Shown here in pieces: positions 25,228 to 37,634 of a stretch of DNA of 64,000 bases. This stretch comes from Lepiota brunneoincarnata. Its lineage: Eukaryota; Basidiomycota; Agaricomycetes; Agaricales; Agaricaceae. The stretch covers positions 310,001 through 374,000 of the forward strand of contig JAEBUN010000013.1 of NCBI GenBank assembly GCA_023014365.1, given 5' to 3'. Position numbers and translations under genes: made by a program. Below the pieces are notes generated by a model. The model was given only the letters and a program-made list of their open reading frames with translations. It had not been told where the DNA came from and ran no database searches. The stretch's first letter is position 1; every line of letters begins with the position of its first letter.

Positions 25228-26538
25228 ATGTCGTACGGTGTAAGTGTTCGCTTTTCCTTGTTGGCTATGGATGCCTGATACATGGCCCGCAAAGCAAAAC
25301 TACGCTGGTGGATATGGTGGACCTCCTGCAGGTGGGTATGGTGCACCGCCTGGTGGGGGTGGTGGATACGGTGCACCTCCTGGAGGCGGGTATGGTGCGC
25401 CTGCTGTATGTCTTTTCGTGCTCGCTGCGAAGGAGTTTGGGATATTGATTGGGCGGGCGTTGTTTTTTTTCAGGGATATGGAGGAGGTTTTGCGGCTCTC
25501 GGTGGGAATCGTGGACCACCTCCTGGTGCTGATCCTCAGTAAGTTCCTATTGGGCTCTGGTGTCTGTGCTTGAAGGGGGGTGTTTGGGCGCTGATCAGTG
25601 GGATTTGTGTAGGCTGTGGTCGTGGTTTACTGCAGTGGATACTGATAGATCGGGGCATATCACTGCGCAAGAACTTGGTGGGTTGTTTCATTGGGGGAGT
25701 TGTTGTGTGTCTGGGTTTGTGGCTGATTCATCAACGTAGAGAAGGCGTTGATTAATGGAGACTGGACTCGTATGGTTTCCTTTTTCTGAGGCGGTTGGAG
25801 GCTGATGAGAGACGGTTTAGCGTTTGACTTGGATACGGTCAAGCTCCTCATGTCGATATTCGTGAGTCAAATATGGGGGTTTTTGGCAGGTGTGCGGCGC
25901 TGATCTGTTGGGTTAGGATACGGATCGGAGCGGGAACTATCGCCTTCAACGAGGTAAAGGTTTTTACGGTATATTGCTGGTCACAAGACTCATGTGCCTT
26001 AATTTCAGTTTGCTGGTCTTTGGAAATACATCAAGGTTCGTGGGCTTTGTTGCGTTGCTATTTGATTGGGTCTCAGTTCACTCCAGGACTGGCAAAATGT
26101 CTTTAGGCACTTTGATCGCTGACCGATCTGGTTCTATCGATGGTCAGGAGCTTCAACAGGCACTCGCTCAGTTCGGGTACGGATCGCTGGTACTATGGGA
26201 TATACGGTCCACTAAACTTGCCATGCTTGCCAGCTTCAACCTCGGTCCGCACATTTTGGACCTCGTCCAGAAGAAGTATGGTGAGATCATATCACCGTCT
26301 CCTATGTCGCATAAACATTAGTACTCATTAAGTCTACCCGTGGGGGGTAGACGTCAAAGCCACTGCAACTCAAATCCATGGGGCACCTGCTCCTGGAATC
26401 TCGTTCGACCGCTTTGTCCGTGCCTGTGTTGTCATTAAGCAACTTAGCGACGCGTTCCAGAAGCTCGACACGGATCGTGATGGGTGGATTCATATCGGCT
26501 ATGACCAGTTCATGCAAACTGTCCTCAGCTTGCCTTGA
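25228..26538 (+). CDS. Penta-EF-hand calcium-binding protein (peflin/ALG-2 type)
   Basis: The start ATG at 25228 opens a tiny exon (MSYG). The second exon codes for a Gly/Tyr/Pro repeat tail (GGYGAPPGG units), typical of peflin and ALG-2 relatives. Further exons carry EF-hand loops DTDRSGHITAQE, DTDRSGTIAFNE and DRDRSGSIDGQE. A later hydrophobic exon and DTDRDGWIHIGYD near 26468 match the fourth and fifth hands, and the stop is at 26536-26538. Such proteins bind calcium, dimerise through the last hand and act at membranes and in vesicle transport. At least seven exons are separated by introns of about 50-110 bases. It starts about 220 bases after SPT7 on the same strand. Confidence 0.88.
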
Positions 26539-26712
26539 GAGAAGCGAAATGAATTATTCTTAAGTACTTTTTGTAGATCCTTTTTGAAAGCTTTTGTAAA
26601 GTACCTAAGCTAGCACGTTCCACTATGACGTAAATTCCTGCCGTGGGAATGGGCGCTTGCTCCGCTCTTTCTCTGTAGGGAGTGTTTACCATTTCCGGTA
26701 ATTGGTTCGGGT

Positions 26713-27986
26713 ATGTTCCTCACATCGACATACACACCGGCAACGACGACGGACATTCCTGTGGTCATTGTCTGCTATGGTGCGCGCAGGCGATTCATGC
26801 TCAAGGCCCACACCTACTCGGTATTCCTTCCTCGTGTTTTTTGTTTTTGTTTTTTTTTCTCATGTCCGTTACATTTGACAGGAAATGATTGTTGTTATTC
26901 GTACGAAATTTGATATTCCTTGCGAGCGCGGTGTGAGCCTCGAGACGGGTGCACTGGACGTGTGTCATGGAGGTAAAGTGGAAATTGACGAAGACGCGTG
27001 GCCTGTATTGAAGTCGAGCCTTGATGAGATCACGGTTGTCGTTTCTGGGGAAGGTGAGTCAGTTTCCCTTTTTTGGGCGGGGGGGATCATGGGAAAGAGA
27101 TTGTTTCTGGCTAGGTTTGGAACCTAATGGTATGGGAGAAGGCGGGCGAGACAGAGCAGGTGGGAGAGGGAAACGAGGAAGAAGACGGGGAGGAGGATGC
27201 TGGTGCTGGTGCTGGTGGGCGAGAGGCTGGGAGGGGTCGCCCACCGAGTGCATGTTCGCTTATTAGACGCAAGACGCGTCATTTGAAAGTTCAGTTTGCG
27301 CAACGTCACAGTAGCGCGTCGGTTGAGGATATGGAGGGGTTGGTTGATGAGCGGGATCAATCCCCCTTTTCTCCTGAGGGTGAGGATGCGGGTGAGAGTG
27401 GGACTGAGGGCGAGGATCAGAAAGGTATGGTGCTCTCTGTGAAGAAGTTGTTTGTACGATGCTAAAACATCGCATTTCTAGAGTTTGAGGAGGATCCCAT
27501 CCCGCTTCGTCCTTCCCGGTGGTTGGATGCTTCTACAGACGGTAAATCTTTTACCTTTGATCCGGTTACATTTAACCTAACGTCAATTTTGGAAGCTGCA
27601 TATATGCGCACTGTGCTTCACGAAGAGCCGCCTAGGACCGAGGAACCATCTGAAGCCAATGACGAACGATTCCATGTCCGAATCACGGGTCCCGGGTCCG
27701 GCCAAGTTGCTGAACTCAAGACGCGGGGTAAGCATTTGGTTAAGAGGGTCCTTGTAGCAGTTTGCAGGACCTTCGAGCTTGATTACAACAGGTATGAGCT
27801 TTTTTTTTTTATTTTTCAATCGGACCTGTCATTGTCGAGTAGTTGACTGATGGAGACGCGTTCATTAGGGCCACGCTGTACCTCGTCATTCTAGTTAAGG
27901 ATGATGATGATGGAGTGAAAGAACAGTGTGTTCGCTGTCCGCCTGATTTTTCGATGGATAGGTGTGGTGTTACGAGTGCAGCCTGA
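26713..27986 (+). CDS. Unrecognised multi-exon protein
   Basis: Exons with consistent coding bias begin near 26713 (MFLTSTYTPATTTDIP). They continue from 26880 after an intron (EMIVVIRTKFDIPCERG, DEITVVVSGEG), then an acidic Glu/Gly-rich region (27127-27420), FEEDPIPLRPSRWLD from 27480, ITGPGSGQVAELKTRGK near 27690, and a last exon from about 27868. Stops are possible at 27984-27986, or at 28034 if one more intron exists. The first part looks like beta strands and the last like a compact alpha/beta fold. I do not recognise a family. The true start may lie upstream of 26713. It is on the same strand as the PEF gene. Confidence 0.55.
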
Positions 27987-28034
27987 GTTGAGGGTCGAGG
28001 TCGACCCTCCTATTGCTGCTGTGAGGTCCAAGTG

Positions 28035-28725
28035 ACCTGGACATCTTTTGACTGCATTGATGATACCCCACTCAACTGGCTTGGTCCTGCTCGGATTTGT
28101 TGGAATGCTTGCGGATGTGCTTCAATATCATGTTTAATAGTAGATGTATATATACCCCCGTGACTGCTTTACAATGGCCAAATTGATCGACTTCTTTCCT
28201 TCTTGTGAGAGAGCTCAGTAAAATATAAATTCTAGTTTTACGCTATGCATCGCCTATTGGACCTATTTCGCACTGGCGGTCCAAGCAGTAGAAATCCTGT
28301 CGACGAGTACTTGACTGACAGCTGCAGTCCACATCCTTGTAGCCAAAGTCCTAGGGCGGAGAAACGTCTAAGGAGAGGCAAAGGTTTGTTAGACGTGGGC
28401 AAGCCCGCGGACAGACTATTTTCGTAAGGACTTGGTAGTTTATTCGCTTGCAGATAACTCACATTTGCAATTCTCGGCGTCATTTGTTTGGCATTTAACA
28501 TATCAACATTCAGTAGCTAGGATACTTATAGTAAATAGGCAGACTTCGGCCTCCTCAGTACTCACGCATACACCGAGTGACTGAGAGGTCGTTATTCTTA
28601 CAAAGGTGTACAGACAAAGTATCGGAGGGAATAATATCTTACACACGCACGCGAAAACAGTTGGAGTCACAGAGCTGGTTATCACGATATCAAACGGATA
28701 GATTTCAAACTGAGGTTAAAAACCT
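28035..28725. other. Intergenic region between convergent genes
   Basis: I see no convincing gene. There is a short open frame of 60 codons at 28245-28427 and a TATATATA stretch at 28145-28152. The region separates the plus-strand gene ending near 27986 from the minus-strand membrane gene. Confidence 0.5.
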
Positions 28726-29950
28726 TTATTGAGCCTCTGCTCCCCCAACCGCCGAAGCGACATCTTCCCGCATACAGCTGCTCTTCGTTTCCCCAGTGCC
28801 GCAGTCAGCAAAATTCAATGTTGAAAGGCCACTGTGCCCGCGGCCTGCCATCGTCATCCTTTCGTTGTGGTCGAAAGCCTTGAATTGCTGGTCCCGCCTC
28901 GCCGACGAGCGTACAAGAATGGCATTGAATGCTATTCCTGTCGTTACAAGCGTCTCCGACATCACGTCAACGTTCGATTGTTCAGCAGCTCACCAGATTC
29001 ACGCTACTCATCATATCTGAGGTGGGGTAGAGAGCTTCACTGCCTGAAATACCCACCACGAATGTGATGAACGCCATCATAGCGATCGCTGCTCCAGACT
29101 CTGCAAGGATCCTGATGACTTTGCGCAGACTTTGCGGGCGGTATCCAGCAGATCCACCTTGGGACAAGTATCTCATCTCGCTCTGCCTCTCCACCCACCA
29201 AATACGCTAGATCAATGTGCCAAATCAGCCGGGTCCCTCCTATGCACGATTCGCTCACTAGTAGTAACCAAGTTCTGAACAGCGGTGATTGCGAAGAAGG
29301 ATATATTCCAGGGTCGAGTTTGTCCCGCATTCAGGGAGATATTTCCCACTGCCGAAGTCGCCTCGGTTGCAATGGCCTTCATCCCTACCGCTATCGACCC
29401 CAGGAGCAAAACCACAGATGGGAAAATAACCAGCCACTGGCGTCCATACACAATCCAACACCTACAAACCCGTTCAAGCACCATTCAGCCCCCGTGAGCG
29501 CGATTTTATATATAAAAAATGACCCTTACCAGGATGAAGTCTCCGAGAATCGTGACGAAGCCTTGGTCCATCGTCCAACCCGTACGCCCGTGTACTCAGC
29601 GAAGCTGACCCGTAGTACCAAGTGCAACTTACCTGCGTAATGTTGATCCAACCCCCGATATTGAGGAACTCCGTTTTGGCGTCTTTTGTTTGAATAAACA
29701 CATGGAAGTTGTGCAGCAACCCGATCGTGGTATCGAACGTAAGGACGACAAACATGACCATTGAGACAGTGGCCATCAACCATCGAATTTCGGAGGGTCG
29801 AAGCCATCGTTCGTCTCGTCCATCACCCGTCAGTAGAAGGGTGCGAGCGCAAAAACAGCATGTGACCAGATACATACCATAGAATAGCGTCTGGCAGAAA
29901 TTGCCAACGAGCTGTGCTGCTGTAATTGGAAATGCCTCCTCAGCGGGCAT
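28726..29950 (-). CDS. Seven-span fungal membrane protein, paralogue 1
   Basis: The start is chosen at MPAEEAFPI (29950). Exons on the minus strand run to the stop at 28726-28728. About seven hydrophobic segments are visible: NFCQTLFYGMYLVTCCF, RWLMATVSMVMFVVLTF, the region around QGFVTILGDF, WLVIFPSVVLLLGSIAVG, ISFFAITAVQNLVTTS, AIAMMAFITFVVGISG and a last short one. The tail is charged and Ser/Gly-rich. The topology resembles the many orphan multi-pass proteins of mushroom-forming fungi; no ligand or role can be given. A close paralogue lies 2 kb away in the same orientation. Confidence 0.65.
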
Positions 29951-30091
29951 ACTGGGTGATTTTTAGGGATAATGTTGTAGCCTAAGGCGTAGATCAGGGG
30001 GCGAGAGCCGAGGCAGCAACTAGACACCTTTATAGACTGGTCGATTAGGCTGGTAGTAATCAAAATAAGGACCTCTGGCGCACCGCTCCAG

Positions 30092-30550
30092 TCAAATCAA
30101 TGCTATCATCACCAGCTCCACATATCCCCCCCCCCCACGCTGATCATCTCGTTGATGTATAAAAACACTTTCGTCCACATTTCGGATCGCACAGATGCCA
30201 GATAGTGAGATAAGAGGCGGTGAAATGAAAGACGCCACCACCCCCACCCAATGAGAAACCAGTATTATTTGCCGCCCTAGTAATTGGAAACGCAAATCCC
30301 TCTGTGTAGCTTTGAGTTGATTCGCATCCAGGGAACCAGGTACACTGTGGGTCCCCTTGAGAAAAAGCAGTCCCATTGTCATCAGAACCCCGGGTTGACC
30401 ACCTCTTGCTAATGTTTGACGGGATGTGATGGGATGCAACAGTTGTAGCGCACGAAGGTACGTGGATTGTACGATGCAAAAGAACACTGTGACATGTGTG
30501 ACAACCGACAGTAAATAGAGTATCTGTGACGGCGAGCACGAGGTAGTCAA
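30092..30550 (-). other. Upstream sequence of paralogue 1, duplicated upstream of paralogue 2
   Basis: A minus-strand frame of 152 codons lies about 140 bases upstream of the paralogue 1 start. Parts of it (for example the NVDESVFIHQRDDQ region) have counterparts at 33500-33800 upstream of paralogue 2, but in shifted frames. It is either a lost 5' exon of the gene or a conserved promoter region carried along in the tandem duplication. Confidence 0.35.
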
Positions 30551-31996
30551 GGTCGTGCCACGTTAGAGACCTAACGCGAACGAAAGCTGACGGTTGACAA
30601 AACTCGTATTTCGGATAATTCCAAGGAAAAGAGACGGTTGGGCCTCAACGGCCCTTTTATCTACTAGGCATATTTGTTTACCACTGTAGGCGAGAGGAAA
30701 CAAACAAACGTAAAGATAACGGAGGTCACATGAGTGACGGAAGATAGCCGATTCGCTACGGCATCTTAGTATCTAGGTAATTGAGGATAAATACCTGTTA
30801 CAACTGTGCGTCGAGAATAGTTCGTCAGACCAGAAAATTGTAAGAGTGTGTTACGTGGATGTAGAAGACTAAGAATGTGGGACACACCAACCACATGATA
30901 TGTTACATTGCTAGTGGTTCGAAAATCAGGTATAACAGCATCTTTGGTACTTCGCTGGACCTAAAGGTCGGGCTTGCTATCATCACAAGTTTGGGCTAAG
31001 CTCCGCGTCGCTTTGCAGCTTGTGTTCATGGTTCATCGAATCGCTAGAAGCTTGTCCTACCACGCAATGTGAACTCTCCAGCGATTGAAAGGGGGGAAGT
31101 CCATACCTTGTCCTTGTGTAGAGATTGTGAGTTCGGTTGCCCATGAAAACGGCAACCTCTCATAAATCTCTTGTGATTTTAATTAACCGGATCGCTAACG
31201 GCGTTTGGAGTGCCTGTCGTCGAGCTACCCATCCGTATCTTGAACTAAGTATCTATTGATCTCCATTCCTCCCTCTTTTCAACCTTCCAGTTTTGAAATT
31301 TATGTTCAATTCTTCATTCCTGTCTCGTCTCGTTGTACCATGAATCTATTTCCTTCTCTTACCCCTCTCTACATCTTGCACACTGTCATGGTAATGTACT
31401 TGTATTCTCTATATAATTAACCCCTGTTTTGTGTTTGTTTTAGGTTGTCTTACTGTACTTTACTTCTGCTTTTGAGATTGCTTCTTTTATCTTCTTCCTG
31501 CTCCGAAATATTCATCAAAAGTCCATATTTATTTCGCATTTAAGGTCTGTACAATCTGTAGTTAGAGACCAGTCAATTTACTGTCCATCCTTTGCACTCT
31601 AGCTCGTCTAAAATCGCTCTCATTAACTCTCGAACTTTAACTCTTCTAAAAATATTTGTCTGCCTCATTTTCTCGAAATCACCACTCGTTTCACCTTGTT
31701 CTTGCATCGCTTTGACACCGTGGGCACTCCTGGTCGGTCTTGAAGCCTAACGATTGTTGGACTCGATCGTGCTCGCATTTATTTCGTGTTTAGAAGGGTT
31801 AATTACTCTTCACTTGTTCGCGTGGTGTACTAGTAGCCCGCAGCACAATTCGAGGAGGTGGATCACGTACCCCACTAAGTAATTAAAGTCTAGGGCGGAG
31901 CAAGTACTTTGCGGAACGGCCAAGGGGATATTATATAGATAAGGCAACTACGAGCACGAAATATCGTACACACGGAAACGGATCGGGTCAGATCAG
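30551..31996. other. Intergenic region with a pyrimidine-rich stretch
   Basis: I see no gene. From about 31258 to 31710 the plus strand is rich in C and T with AT-rich patches. Some of 30900-31100 resembles 33890-34130, which suggests the tandem duplication extends this far. Confidence 0.45.
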
Positions 31997-33300
31997 TCAA
32001 ACCGCCACAGCAGACTTGCTTGCGGCGATATTGGATGGATAACTATCAGACTGCGACTGAAAACCCTTATCCGAGTCATCGAGCCCCCTGGCCGTCTGTT
32101 CGACATCTTCCGGCATACTGCCACTCTTCACTTGCGTAGTACCCCAACCGGCGAAATTCAATACTGAAATGCCAGTGTGTCCGCGCTCTACCATCGTCAT
32201 CCTTTCGTTGTGGTCGAAAGCCTTGAATTGCTGGTCTCGCCTTGCCGATGATCGTATAAGGATGGCATTGAAGGCTATTCCTGTTGTTATGAGGGTCTTG
32301 GATAATCACATCAGGATTCGATCGCTTAGGAGCTCACCAAATAAATGACACTCACCATATCCGAGGTGGGGTAGAGAGCTTCACTCCCGGACATACTCAC
32401 CACGAATGTGATGAACGCCATCATAGTGAACGCTGCTCCAGACTCTGCAAGGATCCTGATGACTTTGCGCAGACTTTGCGGGCGGTATCCAGCAGATCCA
32501 CCTTGAGCCATGTGTCTCATCTCGCTCTGCCTCTCCACCCGCCAAATACGCCATATCAATATGCCTTTTCCACCAAGTCAGCCCGGTCCCTCCTAAGCAC
32601 GATTTGCTCACTAGTGGTAATCAAGTTCTGAACAGCGGTGATTGCGAAAAAGGATATATTCCAGGGTCGGGTCTCTTTCGCATTCAGAGAGATATTTTTC
32701 ACGCTCGAAGTCGCCTCAGTTGCAATAGCCTTCATTTCTATCGCTACCGTCCCGAGGAGCAAAACCACAGATGGCACAATAACGAGCCATCGGCGTCCGT
32801 ACACAATCCAGCACCTGTAAATCTATTCGAGCATTATTCAGCCCCTCGTGAGGTTGAGTTTCTATAGGGCAAGACTCTTACCAGGATGAAGTCTCCGAGA
32901 TTCGTAACGAAACTTTGGTCTACGGTCTAACCCGTACCTCGTGTACTCAGCGAACCTGATTGGCAGCAAAGTATAGACTTACCCGTGCGATGTTGATCCA
33001 GTCCCCGATGTTGAGGAATTCCGCTTTGGCATCCTTTGCTTGAATAAACGCATGGAAGTTGTGCAGCAACCCAATCGCGGTATCGAACGTGAGGACGACA
33101 AACATAATCATTGCGACAGTGGCCATCAGCCATCGAATTTCGGAGGGTCGAAGCCATCGCTCGTATCGCCCATCACCCGTCAGCAGAAGGGTACGTGCAC
33201 AAAAGCAGCATGTCACCAAATACATGCCATAGAACAGCGTCTCGCAAAAATTGCCGGAGAGCTGGGCCACTGTAATGGGAAATGACTCTTCTGAAGGCAT
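31997..33300 (-). CDS. Seven-span fungal membrane protein, paralogue 2
   Basis: Paralogue of the gene at 28726-29950, with the same exon order. The start is chosen at MPSEESFPI (33300), aligned with the start of paralogue 1. Matching segments include NFCETLFYGMYLVTCCF, RWLMATVAMIMFVVLTFD and AFTMMAFITFVVSMSG. The C-terminal tails diverge most (ends IAASKSAVAV). The pair forms a head-to-tail tandem duplication. Function is unknown. Confidence 0.65.
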
Positions 33301-33806
33301 GCCGGTGACTTCTAAGGATGGGTAGTCACTGTAGCGAGGGGGAGGGGGCAAAGTCGCGAAATCGGGGAAGCTGAAGGCAGGGCATTGACTAAATATACTT
33401 ATATTTGCACAAATAGCCACCGACTCAGGGGCAGCCACTGGGAACAAAATAAGAACCGAGGACGCACCGGACTCAGATTACCAGGTAGTATTACCACGGA
33501 CCTTACATCTCTGCCGTTGCGCTGATCATCCTCTCGTTGATAAGAACACTTATAGTTGCATTGTGGGTCGCGCAGATGGTGGAAAGATAAGAAACGGAGA
33601 AACGAGGAATGCCTAGCCAATGAGCAACTAACGTATTTATAGGTGTCTGCCCTGCCACCCCAACAGTTGTAATCCCCAAGTTCCTCGGCATGGTTGAAAA
33701 CTGATGCACGCCCAGGGAGCCAAGGACAAGCGTGGGTTCTCTTAAGAAGAAACGACTTCATTGCTATCAATCTGCTAGTATCTGGCCGGGCTGGTACAAC
33801 GTCCAC

Positions 33807-35866
33807 GACACACTAAAGTATTATTATGGATGGCCACTGAATACTGTTCGGTTTGCGGGCCTATGGATAGATACTTGTAGAAATACTGGTTGCTTAAGGG
33901 CCATGCAGAACGGTGTTTTTAGTACCAAGCTCGATTCGGGTATTTGGTCCCACCGCCGGTCGAGCTGCTTCTTCGCTGATGGGCAGGAAACTAGCCTTCC
34001 TTAGCGTCACGGCTTTCAAGGTCTGGGCTAGGTTCCACGTAGGCTTGCAGCCCAAGGTCAAGATTTGCCATAAGCAGCTTGTCTTACTATAGTATGGACC
34101 AATGTGTAACACTCCCCAGGGATTGATGAGTTCAAATATCTGTGCAATCAATCATTATGTGCAATCAATTGCTGTCTCTCAGTTAATCCTTGAAGCGATC
34201 AGTCGCCGCTTCCGGGTTCTGTCTCTAATTAGTTGATGGTGGCCATATTCAACGAGAAGCGTTCAATGTTCCCACCAAGTGCGTTCCGACTTGAATATTT
34301 TGCCGGCGAAACCAATCTAGCAACTGATCAACATATCCGATATGAGTCACTACTTGTTTTTTGTCTGGTTTGAGAACCCTGTGCGTTTTGGATTACGGTC
34401 GTTACAACTTACAACCTATCTTCTTGTCAACTCATGACTCTGGTTATCCACCGGCTTCGCTCTCGTTTGGGTAACAGTATCAACCTTTGCGACACTTCAT
34501 ATATGTCATTGTCCCCTTGTCCGCAGGTACGAGTGATAGCACGCGGGTGGTTAATAATTCGGTAAAATATTCGTGCTTTGACTAGACTGGCGTCTGTGTT
34601 TGGATCACGTGATGGATATTCAAGTCGGCCTCTCCTCCCAAAACTCGTGCTATATTGTTTTTAACACCTAATAACAAATAACTCTTTGTATATACTCGCA
34701 CTTTTATACTCAAGGTAGCGTCGCTTCGATGCTACTGTGATATCTAGAGCTAGATACTGGATGTTGACTCTCCATGTCCACTGCCTCTTTCCGTCAAGCG
34801 TCCCAAGGTCGTCTGCGTAAGCAGTCACTACTTAGTTATGATTTGGTGGGGAGTGGGCTCCTTTGTCATTCCTTGCTTTGTCCGGACCTGGGTCGGTACC
34901 CACCCAGTTGAAACTATGACACAAGTAGCCCATCCAGTCCTTTACCACCCTCATAATTGGATAGGCCAGGGTCTCAGAATTCTCGGTGGGTTCAAGCGCG
35001 CGCGCGGCCCTGAGCCGTCGCCAACTCGCTATCCTCCGAGGGAGTTTCGTTGTTAGGTGTGTTCCGAGTAGACTGCACTAGCATGCCCCTTCAAAGCATC
35101 CCGCTTGTGGTTTTTTTGGTCCAATGATCGTTTACGACACCAATTTAGGTTAACTTTCAGCGCCACGTCGAAACGCATCCGACTCAGGCTCGTACCTCCT
35201 CTTCTTCCACCCAGAGGAGGGCCTGTAAGCTGTATGAGAAATTTCATCTCTTTTCGGAATCAGTGGCCTTGCGATTGATTCGTCGATCTATATACCTGTA
35301 TACCTGGCGGTAGCATTGTTTTCTTTTTTTTTGGAATATTACTACTTTGTAGCAACCGGGTTGCTACCCTCCCCGGTTCGACCCTTATTGCCATGCTTTC
35401 GATAATAACGTTGTTTCGGAGAGACCAACGGACTGGTTTCGTAAATTGAATAGTGGGTCCCTGTGTTTAATAATGTGTTAGCGAGTGGTCATGTGTTAGG
35501 TTCCTCTGTTCTTTGTAAACCGAGGCTGTGCAGCGTGCTGGTCTGGTAGGAACATGAACAGTCTTTGTCTCCGGTTGGCATGGCTGGGTCCGCAGCCACT
35601 TGGTAGATATTGTCAGATTGGGTATAGTGAGGATGGCTTCATAAGTAGATACAAGAGATTTTGTTTTGTTATTCGGATTGACGCTGGTTTGGACGGATGT
35701 AACTAGAGACAACAAACACCCTTTCCAAACATGGATAGACAAATTGCTAGCCGCGCAAACACATAAGTTATCACATCCGACGCACCCTCCTTGTTCTCAT
35801 TTTAGATGAGGATCGGCTTTATAACGTTGAGGTTAGCACCAACAGCCGCTAGGACTTCATGTTTCC
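33807..35866. other. Intergenic region, no gene seen
   Basis: Only short frames under about 95 codons occur, without consistent coding bias. The first 320 bases resemble 30900-31100. TATATA elements at 34679-34694 and 35290-35305 may belong to promoters of the gene starting near 35867. Confidence 0.45.
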
Positions 35867-37634
35867 TTGGTCTCCCCTTCGTTATGTCTTCTCAGAAGTC
35901 GTTTCTTCACCTTGATGGTCACTCTCATTCCTTACCCATTGATACGACGGCTCGGGAAGCCTGATGTCCTCACGAAAAACGCTATCCTTTCCCGCATCAT
36001 TATCTTCGGACTCCTCGAGATTGCTTTCATTTCCCTATCCACCGCCGTGCTCGTAAAACCCATCATTCTCGACCTACCACCGCGCATTACACTCTCCGAG
36101 GCCAAGGGTGGCTTCACCGTCATATCCATCGTCTGGCATGCGCTGGCCTCAATGGCCATCAAGGACATCCTCCTCTTCGTCTTCAGCTCCGAATGGCTAG
36201 CCCAATATGAGCGAACAGGTCTGTTGGAGTCAAGGTCCACGGATCGGGTATCGAAGTTGACAGCTGGTTTCCTCAACCAAGCTCGCCATTTCTGTTCGAG
36301 GACGGCCACGACAAGATATCGAACGGCGATGGTATTAACGCTGTTGCTTATGCTCCTTGGTGTTTTGGGTCCAAGTGCAACCACCGTGACAAACATGCTC
36401 GTGGATGCACCTAATATGACCTTCGTAGCCAACGTTTCGTTTCCTTTCACTGGTGTTGACTCGGACTCCTTTCTACGTGACAACATATTTGTTATAGAAT
36501 CGAGGGCAAACGCGATTCTTCGTCTGGAGCTATTCGAAAAAGCATCCTTTGGCTTTCAGCCATCGCAGAATGTCATGATCCCTTGGCCCCAAAAGCAGCT
36601 TGAAGAGAGAAGCGGTCAGATCAGGTACAAAAGTGATGTCCTGTCTTTCAATTTTAGCTGCTCGTGGCACAAACCGGTCTTCCAAAATTTTACAACTGCG
36701 GACATTGATCCGGTAGTCTGGAGACTTGAAGACGAGATATTCGTTTCAGAGAAGCTGGATGGAGAGGCAGGTAATCACAATTCATCACTCTCATATCCTC
36801 CGAATACTTACATCACGCTGCCATACAGCTCTGGTCGGCATAAGATCGTTTCCATCCACATCGTTCGGTTCTTTCTGGATGTTTGTTGATTATGGTCATA
36901 ACGCATCTCAGCCAGAGGCTCCAGCCCTAGACCTGACTGGCCTCCCAGTGTCTACCCGTGATGAGATCCAGGAGCGGGCCAAGGGGACAGGTTTCATATT
37001 GCCCCCAACACTTAAATCAGTTACGGCCCTCCTTTGTGCTCCGCAGACTAATGTCTATACGGCCGAGGTGGCCTTGGAAAATGGTGTACTCTCTCCCACG
37101 AAAATCGATCACCCACCCATTGGCAACCTTGGCTCTCACCCCACCTATCGAGCGGCATTCACTGGGAGGCTTGTCCCTGATATGACTCTCGCCTTCCCCG
37201 ATTCTGTATTCGGAGTCACATCGAGCGTGTTCAGTTCGATCGCACGCCTTCTCTTCTTCTGCAAGGAGGATGATCTATGCGATACGTCTTTCAAACCCTT
37301 TCCAGTCCCCACGATCGACAATAACATGAATCGCTTCTTCCTTTCTGCGTCGAAAGCCTTCCTCGATGGTTATAACGGAACGCGGCCAGGCGTCGGTACG
37401 CTCTCAATTCCCAACTTCAACACCTTCCCATCTGAGGTTATCGAGCAAACTGAAAAGATGGCACTCGTAGCCAGTCGGTCATTTTTTATCAGCCTTATAG
37501 TTATTCTTTCCCTCACAGCATTACTTCTTGGGACTCTTTTCTTGCTCCTTGAGCCAGAGCGGTTATTGTGTTTCAATTTGGCCAACGTTTCTCGTTCTTT
37601 ACTTGATAACATGGACATTTCACGGACAGCCTAG
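35867..37634 (+). CDS. Large fungal membrane protein (family member 1), with a frame break
   Basis: The first frame (35867-36889) has hydrophobic segments near residues 45-65, 85-110 and 155-175, and the motif FTVISIVWHALASMAIKD. It then enters a long extracellular-looking part with several N-glycosylation sites. Near 36870 the frame shifts by one base. The second frame (SFWMFVDYGHNASQ onward) continues with a cysteine-bearing ectodomain and a final transmembrane segment (FFISLIVILSLTALLLG), with a stop at 37632-37634. No short intron explains the shift, so it is a mutation or sequence error. The minus-strand gene at 45802-47727 belongs to the same family. The family name and role are unknown. 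An alternative start is 35914. Confidence 0.6.

Noticed and set aside
35360..35400. Possible tRNA, from a GGTTCGACC-like B box at 35373
   Set aside because: No matching A box, acceptor stem or cloverleaf can be formed around it.
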